From Cacajao melanocephalus (Eukaryota; Chordata; Mammalia; Primates; Pitheciidae), in NCBI GenBank assembly GCA_963573385.1, contig CAUYLG010071638.1:1-64000 (forward strand): DNA of 64,000 nt, given 5' to 3'. The notes below the pieces were generated by a model, which was not told the DNA's origin, made no database searches, and saw only the letters and a list, made by a program, of their open reading frames with translations. Positions 46,260 through 56,936 of this stretch are shown piece after piece (position 1 is the stretch's first letter; each line of letters begins with the position of its first letter). A program made the translations under genes and the position numbers.

Positions 46260-46705
46260 TGGTGTGGATATGGTTTGTTTGTGCCCAACTAAGCTCAAGT
46301 TGAAATGTGTCCCCTGTGTGGTGGCATGGTGAGGTGGGGCCTAGTGGGCAGTCTTTGAGTCATGTGGGTGGATTCCTCATGAATGGCTCGATGCCACTTT
46401 CATGGTAGTGAATTCTCACTATGGCAAGGCTAGATGAGTTCTTAAGGAAATGGATTAGTTCCCATGAGAGTGAGTTTTTAGAAAGCCGGGACACCCATCA
46501 GGTTTTTTCTCCTCTTCACATTTGTCTGCTTCCTCTTTGACCTTCTTGGCCATGTTATGATGCAGCATGAAAGCCCTCAACAGAAGCCAGAGCCATGCCC
46601 TTAAACATCTCAGCCTGCAGGACTGTGAGCTGAATAAACTTCTGTTCTTTATAAATTAGCCAACCTCAGGTATTCTGTTATAACAACATAAAATGGACTA
46701 AGACA
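46260..46705 (+). mobile_element. MaLR LTR (MST-like)
   Basis: GGATATGGTTTGTTTGTGCC, GGTGAGGTGGGGCCTAGTGG, ATGTTATGATGCAGCATGAA, GTGAGCTGAATAAACTTCTG, TTATAAATTAGCCAACCTCA, AACATAAAATGGACTAAGAC: complete MST/THE1-like LTR. I found no convincing 5-bp TSD. Confidence 0.92.
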
Positions 46706-46839
46706 CTCCTACTGCACCCATCCAGTCACAACTGCTCCTTAGCAAGGGAAAAGCTCAACAGGAGAATGGGGTCCTAGATTATCCAATGCCTGGGGTAACC
46801 CTTGTTGAAATGTTGATCATTGGCCTGAGAACACTGGGA

Positions 46840-47105
46840 AGCCCTAAAGAATTCTCAATGGGGAAGTCATGTAGTGAATTTGAATTTAAAGAAGATAACT
46901 CTGGCAGTTGTGTGGAGAGTGAATGGGAAGGCATCCAGGGAGACTAGTGGGAAGTCTGTTGAGATAATCCAGACAAAATATCATGATAGACTGGATGGGA
47001 TGGTGACAGGTGAGACAGAAACAAGCAGGTGAATTTAAGACATATTTAGGAGAATGCAAATTTGCCAGGACTTGGTGAAAAGAAGTGTGAGAGACAAATT
47101 GGATA
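46840..47105 (-). mobile_element. L2 LINE fragment, antisense
   Basis: GAAGATAACTCTGGCAGTTG, GTGGAGAGTGAATGGGAAGG, GGAAGTCTGTTGAGATAATC, CTGGATGGGATGGTGACAGG: antisense L2 ORF2 segment. Confidence 0.85.
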
Positions 47106-47659
47106 TGGGACCATTCACTTTGATTTTATAAGCTCACGCTCTTGCTCTTTCTCTCTCTCTTTTTATTTCTATCTCTAACTCTGTGTATTGGTATTTTCCA
47201 TAATTATCTGTCTATCTAACAAGCAACTGGGTGTCTCTGAGGAATCAGCATCTACACAGTTGCTGAGAAGAGGTTGAGGCCCATTCTCACGGCTACCAGA
47301 GACAGTTGTGCAGGATGTCTACAATACAAATGGTCCCTCCTAAGATTGAACAGACTACATAGCAGCCTTTACATTCTGGTATGTTAGACTCTCTGGCCTT
47401 AGCTCCTGACTCTGGATCAATCATTCCCCAGCTTTGGGAACAAAACAACCAAAAGCAAGTTCCGTCTAAACAAGAGAAGACTCAAGTGAACATGGGAAGC
47501 TACTACCTCCAGCTTTCTAGCAAGACTCTCCTATGCACAGGGAGGAGAGAAAGTCAATGTGGTACCCACAAGATTGGAGCCCATGAGCCAAAGCGATGGG
47601 GAGGTGTATTTAAGCTCAATAAAAGAACTGCTTAACAATGAAAACTGTTGAACCATTAA
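47106..47659. other. Unique sequence
   Basis: A CT-rich patch at 47144-47172 (GCTCTTTCTCTCTCTCTTTT). The rest is unrecognised. An 84-codon open frame at 47381-47635 has no family. Confidence 0.4.
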
Positions 47660-47815
47660 ATGCTGTACTTTGTAAAGAAATGAGCTCCTTATCACCAGAA
47701 GAATCCAAGTTCAAGTATGACAACCTCTAGCCAGATGGATCCCAGCATCTACCAAATAGGATGTTAGACCAGACCCCATCAAGGACTCCTTCTGCTCTGA
47801 GAGCGGGGAGTGCTA
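47660..47815 (+). mobile_element. Possible CR1/L3-type LINE 3' end
   Basis: TGTAAAGAAATGAGCTCCTT, ATCCAAGTTCAAGTATGACA, GATGTTAGACCAGACCCCAT resemble the conserved 3' end of mammalian CR1/L3 LINEs. Old and weak. Confidence 0.45.
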
Positions 47816-47829
47816 ACAAGGCATGCTGA

Positions 47830-48269
47830 TATCTCCATGTTAGCCTTTATAAAGACCAAATGAATTTCTCCAACAAACTCTTAGAGTGTCTGCAGCACCA
47901 GCTGAGAAAAATTACACCGACACTTCTGACCACATCACTTATTAAAAAACACTCCCTGCAGGGCAAGGAAAATCTTCCAGACATTTTTTCTGAAATGTGT
48001 ATCAGTGATTTGCTTGCAGCCACTGACAGAACTTCAATAAATACTCCCTCAATGTAAACGTGCTTTCTCTCTCTTTTCTCTAACAAGCACTTTCTCAGCT
48101 TCCACCCACCTAAACACCTTCATACTCTTTCCTTCCATTTGGGTAGGAGTCGAAGGGAAAAGATCAGACATGTTAAGGAGATGGATACCCACACCCACCC
48201 CTTGAGGTGAGTCATGAACTCTCCTAAAGATCCTAACACAGGCTCTCCCCAACCCAGAACTTTCTCCTG
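47830..48269. other. Unique sequence, possibly regulatory in its first half
   Basis: 47850-48058 is AT-rich with CAGCTG (47899), GATTTGCTTGCAGCC, CAATAAATACTC and CAATGTAAACGTG. 48060-48090 is CT-rich. No repeat identified. Confidence 0.35.
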
Positions 48270-49100
48270 AGTACCAGCCCCACAGAACCAACCTCTGGTG
48301 AAATGTCTCCTCTAAGATGTCCCACAGGCATCTCAGATTCACCAGGTTCTGAATGTAGCTCATCACCCTCTCCTCAAAGGCACTCCTGTCCTAGAGTTCC
48401 AGATTTCAGAGAACATCATTCAAGCTGGACACGTAATCTTTCAGGGGTATCTTTGACTCTAACCTCTTATTCACTTCCCATAACCACTTACCTGTGCCTT
48501 AGTTTGGATTACCCAGAAGAAGACTTTGAGCCAAGGATTTAAATACAAATAGTTTTTGAGGGGATTACAGAAAACCTGGGATAAGGGAGTAGGAACATGA
48601 GACAGGGAAGAGAATGAAGTCAGCCCATGATACACGTATCAAGGCAGCTGTGCTGTGGGCCATTGAAGCTTAATACCCACCTGGAAACATGAGGAAATGG
48701 TGTAGAAAAAACCTCAGTATGATAACACCATTTATGGATTGAGGGTACTCCTACGGGGGTATTAATTCCCCGCACTTATATCCTGTCTTACCCACAGGCA
48801 GTTTCCCAGCTTCAGAGAGAACCTTCAGGCAAAGAGATGCAGACATTGCAGCTGGAAGTAAGCTGGGAAGTGGTGGGACTCTCAGGAGGCAGGCAGGGCA
48901 TCCACAGAGTCGGCTACAACATACACAGGGGTGGTCCTGTGGTGTCTGTCACCTGAATAACTCTCTGATAATCTATATTCTCCCCATTCTAGATTCCTCT
49001 ATATCTGTCCGGGTCACCATCTGACTTTTGCAATCATCATTGACTTGTCTTCCTGCCTCCAGCCTGGCATCCTACAATCCTTCTCCAAGCTACAGCCTAA
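48270..49100 (+). mobile_element. L2 LINE fragment, split
   Basis: 48330-48500 (AGATTTCAGAGAACATCATT, CATTCAAGCTGGACACGTAA, GGGGTATCTTTGACTCTAAC) and 48985-49100 (ATATCTGTCCGGGTCACCAT, TTGACTTGTCTTCCTGCCTC, CAAGCTACAGCCTAAGTGAA) are consecutive in L2 ORF2. About 480 bp lies between. Confidence 0.72.
48505..48975. repeat. Insertion of unknown family within L2
   Basis: Starts about TTGGATTACCCAGAAGAAGA and ends near CAACATACACAGGGGTGGTC. It separates two consecutive L2 segments, so it is probably a transposed element. GAGACAGGGAAGAGAATGAA and AAGGCAGCTGTGCTGTGGGC look repeat-like but I cannot name the family. Confidence 0.4.
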
Positions 49101-49104
49101 GTGA

Positions 49105-49345
49105 AATGGCATGCATAATGGTTACAGTGCAGGCTCTGATTTGGGACTTCTTGTCTCCTTCTAGGTATACGACTTCAGGCAAAACACTTATCTCTGCACT
49201 TAGTTGTTGTTTTTCCAAGTAAAAACCTGGCATGGAAATTGTACATATCTCATAGAACTACCAAAAAGATTAAATGTGTTGATATATGTAAAAGGCATAT
49301 AACAGCACCTGGCACATGTGGGTGTCCAATAAATATTAGCTATTA
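49105..49345 (+). mobile_element. MIR SINE, inserted in L2
   Basis: GGTTACAGTGCAGGCTCTGA, AGGTATACGACTTCAGGCAA, AAAAAGATTAAATGTGTTGA, ACAGCACCTGGCACATGTGG: full-length MIR. The following 49350-49420 (GCAAATACTTGATTGTGTTA) may be more L2. Confidence 0.9.
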
Positions 49346-49429
49346 TAATTTCTATAGCAAATACTTGATTGTGTTACTCCTTCAAAGCTCCCTTCTGAGA
49401 ACCAGACTCTGGAAGGGCAAGCTTTGGTA

Positions 49430-49764
49430 ACTTCCGAAATATTCATAAGAGAGGAAACCCTAGTGATGTTCTTGGAGGACAACTCTTTATCCAAGGATCA
49501 AAGATCAAAGAGATTATTGATTTGATGAGTGCCTTAGGGGAAAGGGGCCAGACAAAGATGACTCCTTCATGAGTTTGCTCATCATGGGGAATGAATCTAA
49601 GAACCCAGGGACATGGAAGATTCCTATAACTAGGTCCTCCCCAATCAAGAGAGAACTTGTGGTCCAAAAGGCAAAATTAAAGAAGGAACGCATTCTGTGT
49701 CCTGCCAGTGCAGCAGACGTAGTCCTGCCAGCAAAGCAAAGACAAGCTCATACACAGTTAAAAT
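49430..49764. other. Unique sequence
   Basis: A GGATCAAAGATCAAAGAGAT run at 49495-49514 contains two CAAAG (TCF/LEF-type) sites 9 bp apart. No repeat recognised. Confidence 0.4.
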
Positions 49765-49955
49765 CTGTCTTCAATATTAACTTGCAACGTGTCCTTGGGG
49801 TGGTGATTTTCTCTCTCTGAATCTCAGTTTCCCAATCTATAAAATGAAAACAGTACCACCCACCTTATAGAAATGTTGAGAGGATTAAATATTGTCATAT
49901 ATACCAAAACCCCATCACATCATAGGTTCTCACTAGAAGTTAGATTTCTCCTTTC
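49765..49955 (+). mobile_element. MIR SINE
   Basis: CTCTGAATCTCAGTTTCCCA, ATCTATAAAATGAAAACAGT, TGTTGAGAGGATTAAATATT. Confidence 0.88.
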
Positions 49956-50399
49956 TCTTCACCTATAATTACCAGCTCTCCCAGCCTTGATCTTCCCATG
50001 AGTACAATGGGAATTATGGCATCATCTTACATATTTCAAATGTCCCATCTCGCATCTTCTCAATCCATCTTTTTACTCTAGTCCTTGCTTTTGCAACTAC
50101 ATGTGTTGTTACAGATATCTCTGAGTGAAGCCTGACTGCATCAGCTCTCTCTCAGCTTGCACCCATGACCTCATAAGAACTTTCTTATGACCAACTAAAC
50201 TGGGGCCTGGTTCACAGATATTTCAGTGTTTAAAAAAAAAAAAAGTAATAAATGGCTGTTGCACTACAGCCTTCCCCAGGGTAACCCTGAAAAACAGAGG
50301 TGAGGGGATTCTTCACAGTTAGCAGAATTTTGAGGAGTACATTTGGTTGCCCTCCTTGTATGGAGAGAGAAAGGGGCTAAGGTATGACTACGGATAGAT
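49956..50399. other. Unassigned sequence upstream of the ERVL remnant
   Basis: Part may be L2 (49960-50080, pyrimidine-rich) and part the start of the retroviral remnant (50260-50399, GGATTCTTCACAGTTAGCAG). A13 run at 50231. Confidence 0.35.
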
Positions 50400-52351
50400 T
50401 CCTGGGCAATGACAAATGGCTCGGCTGGTGGATCAGAGGCCTGGAAAGACCATAGCCAGAGATTAGTGACAGGGAAACTTGGAGAAGAAGCATGTGAACG
50501 TAGCTACGAATATGGATACAATACATGCAGATCTTTGTGTCTCATTCTATTTCATGAAAAAGATCATCCAAGCAGAAGAAGCATTCAACAATTAGACAGA
50601 TAGGGTCAGCCAACCAGTGGATGTCAGCCAGTGTCCTTCCTTGACCACCTGAGCCTGAACGTTATGCAAGGGGCCCATAAACAGAGCAACCATGATAGCA
50701 GAGATGGAGGTTATGCATAGTCTTAGTAGCATGGGCTCCTCCTCACTGAGGCTAATCTAGCTACTGCCACTAATGAATGCCAAAACTAACAGCAATACAG
50801 ACTGAAAATGAGCCTTCAAAATGGCACCATGAGGAGATCAACTAACCACTTAGTGGCAGATTAACTATATCAGGTTTCTCTTATTGAACACAGTGCAGAA
50901 ATTGTCTGTATAAGAATAGTTACCCACTCTAGCTATGGTTTTATCCTCTTTCTGCTTTGCCTGTGGCCAGCACCACCAATTATGGACTTAAAGAATGTGT
51001 AACTTGCTAAAATGCTATCTATATAACATCACCTTGGACTAAGAGACTCATGAAAGAGCTGTAACAACGAGTGCATGACTTCAGGACATGTGAACATGTA
51101 AATGGTCTACTAAAGGCTTCATTAAAGGAGTCAACTCTGAAACAATGACCTGTAGAGCTAGGACTCTGTCCTACAGGATGAGGTTTATGAAGCTGGGTCA
51201 CTGATAGCTAGAATTTATAGGTCTGAGAATCAAGAGTACAAGTAGGATTGGTCTCTCTGACTCTCACTCCATGATACACTTATGATATTTATGTTCCCAT
51301 TCCTGCATTCTGGTTCCCATGGGTTGGAGTAGGGAACCATACTCTGAAGATGGGGGCAAACAACCCACCAATATTGTCAGTGATAGTTGACTCTGATACT
51401 TCTGCTATGTAATGGTAGCAGAAAGAAGCATATCTGGAACCCAGAGGACACACTGGGGGAAGGCATCATCTCTTGGTGGTTTCATGGTGTGTGGTCACTG
51501 TAAATGGCAGCTGAAACAAACACCACTGACAACAGTAAGGCAATTAAGAGGTCTGACTTTTCAGGAGAAAGGTTTATGTTTCAGCACAAGGTAAGAAACC
51601 TAGATCTGCTGAACTATTTGCCAAACATAAAGGAAATCTAGAATGGTTGCTTGAGGTAAGAAATGATAAAGACCAGTTATGGCCTTAGGACCTGCTGTAG
51701 CAGCAGGAATTGTAATTTGATCTACTAATATATCTTTCTTTTTTTTTTCAGAATTGTTTAGAGAAAGAGTCTTGCTCTGTCGCCAGGTTGGAGTGCAGTG
51801 GTGCAATCTTGGCTCACTACAACCTCGGTGTCCAGGTTCAAGCAATTCTTCTGCCTCATCCTACCAAGTAGCTGGGACTACAGGCATGTGCCACCATGCC
51901 TGGATAATTTTTATATTTTTAGTAGAGACAGGGTTTCACCATGTTGGCAAGGCTGGTCTCGAATTCCTGACTTCAGGTGATCTGCCCTCCTCAGCCTCCT
52001 AAAGTGCTGGGATTACAGGCATGAGCCACCGCACCCTGCCAATCTACTAATCTATCTCTACAGATTGTTTTGCAGAAATTGCAGTCAACTACCGCTTGCA
52101 GACTGTGATATACTAAAGTTTACATTGAGCATAGCATATGTAAGGGGTGGCCTGGGTCAGACATTTTTTTACGATCTGTCTTATTTCCTCTTGATGTACT
52201 TTTTCGCCCCGGCTGTTGTGGTGGCAACCTACAGCCAGTTATACCCTAACAGAACCTTTTCTCAGCTACATTATCTTTGGCTTTGCATCGTGGGCTTTCT
52301 CTGCCCCTATAGAATGCTTTGGAAGCCCATTCAGCCATTATGGTGCATGCA
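50400..52351 (+). mobile_element. ERVL/MaLR-type endogenous retrovirus internal (pol) remnant
   Basis: The RNase H to integrase part of an ERVL-class pol is recognisable between 50405 and 50880 from consensus strings such as GGGTCAGCCAACCAGTGGAT, CATAAACAGAGCAACCATGA, GGCTAATCTAGCTACTGCCA and GATCAACTAACCACTTAGTG. 51400-51720 and 52040-52351 look like further internal sequence, less surely. Stops and frameshifts interrupt every frame. No env was seen and no matching LTR in sense is assignable. Replication-dead. Confidence 0.7.
51735..52041 (-). mobile_element. Alu SINE (AluS-like), antisense, with TSD
   Basis: CTTTCTTTTTTTTTTCAGAA start (poly-T), GCTCTGTCGCCAGGTTGGAG to GCCACCGCACCCTGCCA. 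TSD ATCTACTAATATATC (51720-51734) and ATCTACTAATCTATC (52042-52056), one mismatch. Confidence 0.96.
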
Positions 52352-52837
52352 TGTTAGTCAGGGCTCTCCAGAGAAACAGAACCAACATAAGATGCATATA
52401 CATATAAAAGGAGATTTATTAGAAGAAATCAGCTCACATTATTATGGAGGCTGAGAAGTCCCACAATCGGCCATTTACAAGCTGGAGGCCCAGGAAAGCT
52501 AATGGTGTAGTTCCACTCCAAGTCCAAAGACCTGAGCCAGGAAAGTCGATGGTAAGTCCCAGTCTAAGGGCAGAAGATCAAAGTTCTAGCTCAAGCAGTC
52601 AGACAGAGAGAGAAAATTCTTCCTTCCTCCACTCTTTTGTTCTATTCAAGATAGATCTGCTGGATTGGATGATGCCCATGTGCACAGAGGAGGGCCACTG
52701 GCTTTACTCAGTCTTCCCATTCAAATGCTAATCACTTATGGAAACACCCTCACAAACACAAAGAAATAATGTTTAGTCAGATATCTGAGACTTGTGACTC
52801 AGTCAAGCTGACAAAAAAAAAAACCTTAATATTCACA
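52352..52837 (-). mobile_element. Solitary ERVL LTR (MLT2-like), antisense, with TSD
   Basis: TGTTAGTCAGGGCTCTCCAG, GAGATTTATTAGAAGAAATC, TTATTATGGAGGCTGAGAAG, GATTGGATGATGCCCATGTG, AACACCCTCACAAACACAAA to AATATTCACA: a reversed MLT2-type LTR of 486 bp with TG...CA ends. Exact 5-bp TSD ATGCA at 52347-52351 and 52838-52842. Orientation is opposite to the neighbouring pol remnant, so it is an independent solo LTR. Confidence 0.96.
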
Positions 52838-53145
52838 ATGCACAAACCTGGAAGTGTGAGGAAATTATCAACTATAGGCCAAAAGGGGACAGAAACTAGA
52901 ACACAGATATTACTACTTCTGCACTTTCAGTAGACAATTTTGAGGCCTACTCTACGTAACTTCTCAGAAGACCTCCAATAGAATTGAGCCCTAGTTGCCC
53001 CGAGTGCTAACCAGCTCAGTAACATACCACACCCTTGGTTGGGCCTCTCCCACCTTCCTTATTTCACTCTTTTCAGCCCTCCCCCGTCCTCTATTCCTTA
53101 AGAATCACTCTCCAAAATAAACTACCTCTCTGTAAACTGCCTTGG
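52838..53145. other. Unassigned sequence after the solo LTR
   Basis: May continue the ERVL-type element of 50400-52351, since the solo LTR interrupts it. CTCTCCAAAATAAACTACCT at 53107 resembles an LTR polyadenylation region, so the remnant's own 3' LTR could lie here. Confidence 0.3.
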
Positions 53146-53149
53146 AAAA

Positions 53150-53275
53150 ATAACCTGCCCTCCCTGAATCTCAGTTTCCTCTTCTGTAAAATGGGAATAA
53201 TAATTACCCCACCCTCCCAAGGTTGCTGTGAGCACTAACTGGGAAGCGCTCCACCTGATGCCAACAGACAGTGAG
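53150..53275 (+). mobile_element. MIR SINE fragment
   Basis: CTGAATCTCAGTTTCCTCTT, CTGTAAAATGGGAATAATAA, AGGTTGCTGTGAGCACTAAC. Confidence 0.9.
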
Positions 53276-54319
53276 GGCTCAGAGAGGTGAAAGAATCGAG
53301 AGAACGGACAAAACAATGTTTGACAACTTCTTTAACAAACTATTAAAGTGGCTCATTTTCTTCTTATTCCACGTTTCCTTCTACTGCAGTCCCACTGGGT
53401 ACCCTTCATCTGTATATACCAATTGGTACATTTTTCTCTCCAGTGACAACTGGGGGCCCTGGCATTCCTCAGCTGAGGGAGTGGGGGATGAGGATTCAAT
53501 TATTCATCAGCTCTTTTCCAAGGGAGGACCCTCAAATGAAGATTCAGTTGCAGATGCAGCCCAGGAAAAAGCTGGAGAAGAGTTCCCCTAAGACTGGATC
53601 CAGCAGCAACTTCTTTTTTTCTCAGAGTCACCTGGTTGTGCCTCTGAATTCTTTAGGGATAGGATTTTGTGTTTCATTGGTTCTGGCATCTCTTTATCCA
53701 GAGCCTTGGATGCTACATTCACAAGGGATTCATGAATAATGCATGGTGACCTAAAAAACTCCAGGCGGGTAAATTAAAGATGAGCATGAAAAACCTGGAT
53801 GCTCAAGCTGAATTCAGCTGTGACCACAGCAGGCAGTTGTGCTATACATGATCCATCTAGTGGTTCTCCATGCTCCGCCTCAGATGCATGCCCCGCCTTC
53901 CCCAGGTTCTGCAATGTAGCATCCTCCACATCGGCCCGCCAACTTCTGCAATGCCTCAGTTCTGACCTTGTTCCTCAGTAGCCTTCAAACGTTACCCCTC
54001 TTATGGTCCATTTCCTCTACTGCTTATTAGGAAATTAAACTTAAACCTAACAACTACTTCATGCAATGCAGGTAATGATGAATAATGCAATGTCATCAGT
54101 CTACAGTTTTGTGAGTTTTCCTAAAGACTATGCTTGGACAAAGGTGTCATCAGACACTACTGAGGTAGCAGAAAGAAGAAATGCTATTTATTTATACTAT
54201 CATCCTGCTGGTCTTGCAGGATCTCACACAGTACGAAGATACAGGGGAGGTGTCGTCCTAGTCTGTTCCCCCTGTTATCATTGCCTGACTGAATAACCCA
54301 GATCAAGGGATTCTCCCCT
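53276..54319. other. Unique or unrecognised sequence, about 1 kb
   Basis: Two overlapping open frames (53271-53591 and 53443-53739, both sense) carry no known domain. ATGCAATGCAGGTAATGATG / AATAATGCAATGTCATCAGT at 54061-54102 is a small ATGCAATG near-repetition. No repeat family identified. Confidence 0.4.
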
Positions 54320-54435
54320 CTCATTTCAGTTTCCCATTTCAAAGATGGAGGAACTGAGGCCCAGAGTAGAGAAGCGATTCTCTCAGTCATTAAGTGCGAC
54401 CTGGTCAACCAATAATAAAGTCAGAAAGAGAACCA
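54320..54435 (-). mobile_element. MIR SINE fragment, antisense
   Basis: TTCAGTTTCCCATTTCAAAG, ATGGAGGAACTGAGGCCCAG, GTCATTAAGTGCGACCTGGT. Confidence 0.8.
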
Positions 54436-54529
54436 AAATTTGCTTTTTCCCTCCCAATGCAACCTTTTTCCCACCACTCTAAAACGCCCACCACTCTGTT
54501 CCCAAGCGAGCCATCCAGAGAAAAGGAGG

Positions 54530-54920
54530 GAGGGAAATATATTTGCAGGTGATTTAAAGCAGGGATGCTTCCAGGACGCCCCGCTCCCTCTGGGTAATTT
54601 ATGGATGTGTGAACAGGATGATGGGCTCATTGCTTACACCGTGTAATTCAAAAAATGCAGCTGCCCTAGAAAGATGGGTGAGAGGTATGAAAATATGTAC
54701 ATTTGATGGAGCATATATATGTGTTTGTAAATACAGTCTGTTATTGCTCAGTGTTATTATATATCCATCATCTTTCTTTGGGTTATTGGAAACATAAAAA
54801 TCTTAAAGCACTAAAAACACAAAGAACGATAAGTCACCCAGGAAAGTATATCTTCTCGGGGATGATTTTATGTCGGGAACAGTTTGTGCCTTCGGAAAAT
54901 AAAGTCCTTGCTCTGCCAGG
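54530..54920. promoter_or_regulatory. Candidate conserved noncoding block
   Basis: Repeat-free, AT-rich with kept CpGs: AATATATTTGCAGGTGATTT (includes CAGGTG), GGTAATTTATGG, CCGTGTAATTCAAAAAATGC, CATATATATGTGTTTGTAAA (FOX-type TGTTTGTAAA), CTTTGGGTTATTGG. Motif content only. Confidence 0.28.
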
Positions 54921-55024
54921 GAAGGAAGAAAAGACAGAGAGTGGGGTGGAAAGATGGTACCTACAAGCCCATAGAGGCATAAATAGGTCCTCGAAATGGC
55001 AGGATGTCCAGTGAAACAAGGGGA

Positions 55025-55145
55025 AAAAGCAGTGGACCAGGAATCCAACCCAGTCTAGGTTCCACCATTTACAAGTCTCTGAATTTGAGTGAGTCATGAC
55101 CTTGACATCTATTTCCTCACCTGTAAACTAGGGATGAGAATGCCC
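55025..55145 (+). mobile_element. MIR SINE fragment
   Basis: GGAATCCAACCCAGTCTAGG, GAGTGAGTCATGACCTTGAC, ATTTCCTCACCTGTAAACTA. Confidence 0.85.
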
Positions 55146-55179
55146 ATTGGGGCACAGTACGGTTCCACAAACATTAGTT

Positions 55180-55420
55180 TCCTCCTCCTCAAACTACCCT
55201 GTTCTGAGCAAGCGTCAAATGTGGCTGCACAAAAAAATGACGTTGATATATCAGCTCCTCGCTTCTAGATTTCCTCCTCGCAGCCCAGGCATCCAAACCG
55301 CAAAGTGGAAGCATAAACTAAATTCCAAGCAGCCGACATAGTCAATAGCACAGACGTGATTTTTAAGTGAAATTAACGATTTTTTGAATATAGATTTCCT
55401 CTCCAGGCCCTTCCCTCCTC
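55180..55420. promoter_or_regulatory. Candidate conserved noncoding block with CRE-like site
   Basis: Repeat-free. Seven or more CpGs in 240 bp of otherwise AT-rich DNA: AAATGACGTTGATATATCAG (TGACGT CRE half-site), CCTCCTCGCAGCCC, CAAACCGCAAAG (RUNX-type ACCGCA), CAGACGTGATTTTTAAG, AAATTAACGATTTTTTG. Retained CpGs in AT-rich noncoding DNA hint at constraint. Untested. Confidence 0.3.
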
Positions 55421-55609
55421 AACTTCAGAGATTCATGCTTCTACACACGTTTGGTAATGTTACTGAGGCCTGAGATTCCATTATAAGTCAAATGTTAAGG
55501 AAGACTCCAGGGGAGCATGGGGGTGGGAGGCTAGTGGTGTGGGGGGGTCATGTGTGGAGAGGGTCCTTTTACAATCACAATGGAGGACACAATTGCATGG
55601 TTGGAGAGC

Positions 55610-55770
55610 AACCAGCTGGAGTGAACTGGAGGTCAGGAGTCCTGGGGTTTGATTAAAGCCCTGCCCCTAACTTACTCTGTGCCCAGCCACATATCCCCGA
55701 CCCTATCCTGGGCTTCAGTTTGTTTATCTAAAAATAAGGGAGTTGGAATGGAAGTTCTTGGTGGCCCCCT
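55610..55770 (+). mobile_element. MIR SINE, decayed
   Basis: GAGTCCTGGGGTTTGATTAA, AACTTACTCTGTGCCCAGCC, GGCTTCAGTTTGTTTATCTA. Confidence 0.72.
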
Positions 55771-55789
55771 TTAGGACTTCATTCAACAT

Positions 55790-55905
55790 GAGGTTGGGAT
55801 GATACACATAATCTTTTGTTTGCCTCTGAATCCCCAGCTTGTAAAATAGTAGAAATGTGTTGGGTACATAGTAGAGATTCAGTAAATGTTTGTTACATTA
55901 ATTTT
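55790..55905 (+). mobile_element. L2 LINE 3' end
   Basis: GCCTCTGAATCCCCAGCTTG, GGTACATAGTAGAGATTCAG, TAAATGTTTGTTACATTAAT. Confidence 0.83.
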
Positions 55906-55954
55906 GCTGGTGTTCTTCAGAAGTATGTGGCTTCAAGGGTAATAGATTGATTGC

Positions 55955-56345
55955 ATTAATGGCCCCAGATAATGGTCTCCCTGTGTCCTCAGCCTTTGCA
56001 GTTTGCTCCCATCTGCAGGCTGGACCTGACCATGTGACCTGTTTCTACCAATGGGAGAGTAGTGACCTGATGCAAGCAGAGGCTAGAAAAAGCACTTGCA
56101 TTTTTCCACCTCCCTTGCTTGGATGCAGCCCCTTGCCATGGCCTGGCAGCTGGAGGATGTGAGAGGCATGTGGAGGAAAGACGAGGCATCACAGCCACAG
56201 CCATTCCAGACCAGACAGCAGACTAACACACCAGCTGCCCATAGACAAGCAAGCAAGCCCAGCACCGCCCGGTCAATCCTAGAAACACGTGAGAAATAAT
56301 GTGCTGTTTGTTACGCTGCAGTAGCTAACTGAAACACTAAGTATT
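55955..56345 (+). mobile_element. MLT1-type MaLR LTR
   Basis: TGACCTGTTTCTACCAATGG, GATGCAAGCAGAGGCTAGAA, AAGCACTTGCATTTTTCCAC, ACACGTGAGAAATAATGTGC, TTGTTACGCTGCAGTAGCTA: sense LTR order. Confidence 0.85.
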
Positions 56346-56805
56346 GGGCGATTTCAACTAAAAGTCAGATACCTGGAAAAAAAAAATGAAACAGCCAGGC
56401 CTCTGATGGAGGAGTAGACAAGCAGAGACAGCTCTGGGGCCAAGGTGGGCTTTGACTGTCAACCAGTAAGTCTGGATCTTTGTTCTCAGCTCTCAGTTTG
56501 CAGGGGTTTGAGTGTTCTCTTGCATCTGCTTATTCCTCACCTCTCATGCCTCATGCCAACTTCCACACCCTCTACCCAGATATAGATTTCTTCCTCTCTC
56601 ATTCCATTAGCTTATGCCATGGGCAAAGGACCTATCACCTCATCCTGGCCGTTCTTTCTGCACAAGGGCCTTTCAGTCTCTGCCCTGCCACTAACTTCCT
56701 GAGACAGACTCAATGTCACAGCCTCACTACACTCCTATGCTTACTGCTCAACTAAATTTACAAATGGGACACCACAGAGATACTATCTGAGTATATGCTT
56801 TTGTA
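56346..56805. other. Unique sequence
   Basis: C-rich after 56520 and possibly an eroded sense L2 (CACCTCATCCTGGCCGTTCT, CTTTCTGCACAAGGGCCTTT). A 91-codon open frame at 56480-56755 is stop-poor because of that composition. Confidence 0.4.
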
Positions 56806-56881
56806 GATATGTGTATATGCATATACACATATGTATATGTATGTGTATATATGTATATATGTATATGTATGTGTGTATATG

Positions 56882-56935
<54 letters not shown>

Positions 56936-56936
56936 C
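56806..56936 (+). repeat. Complex (TATG)n/(CA)n/(TA)n repeat with 26-bp palindrome
   Basis: About 130 bp of alternating purine and pyrimidine: TATG and TGTA units, (CA)n at 56885-56912, then (TA)n at 56913-56934. 56807-56832 is a perfect palindrome (ATATGTGTATATG plus its reverse complement). Favours Z-DNA and cruciform structure and is likely highly length-variable. Confidence 0.96.

Noticed and set aside
52065..52454. 129-codon sense frame as a membrane protein
   Set aside because: Runs from a degenerate ERVL-like internal segment into an antisense LTR. Hydrophobic stretches are T-rich composition.
55500..55560. G-rich stretch (GGGGGTGGGAGG, GGGGGGG) as a G-quadruplex promoter
   Set aside because: Some G-runs, but no CpG island, TATA/Inr arrangement or transcript evidence. 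Too weak to list.
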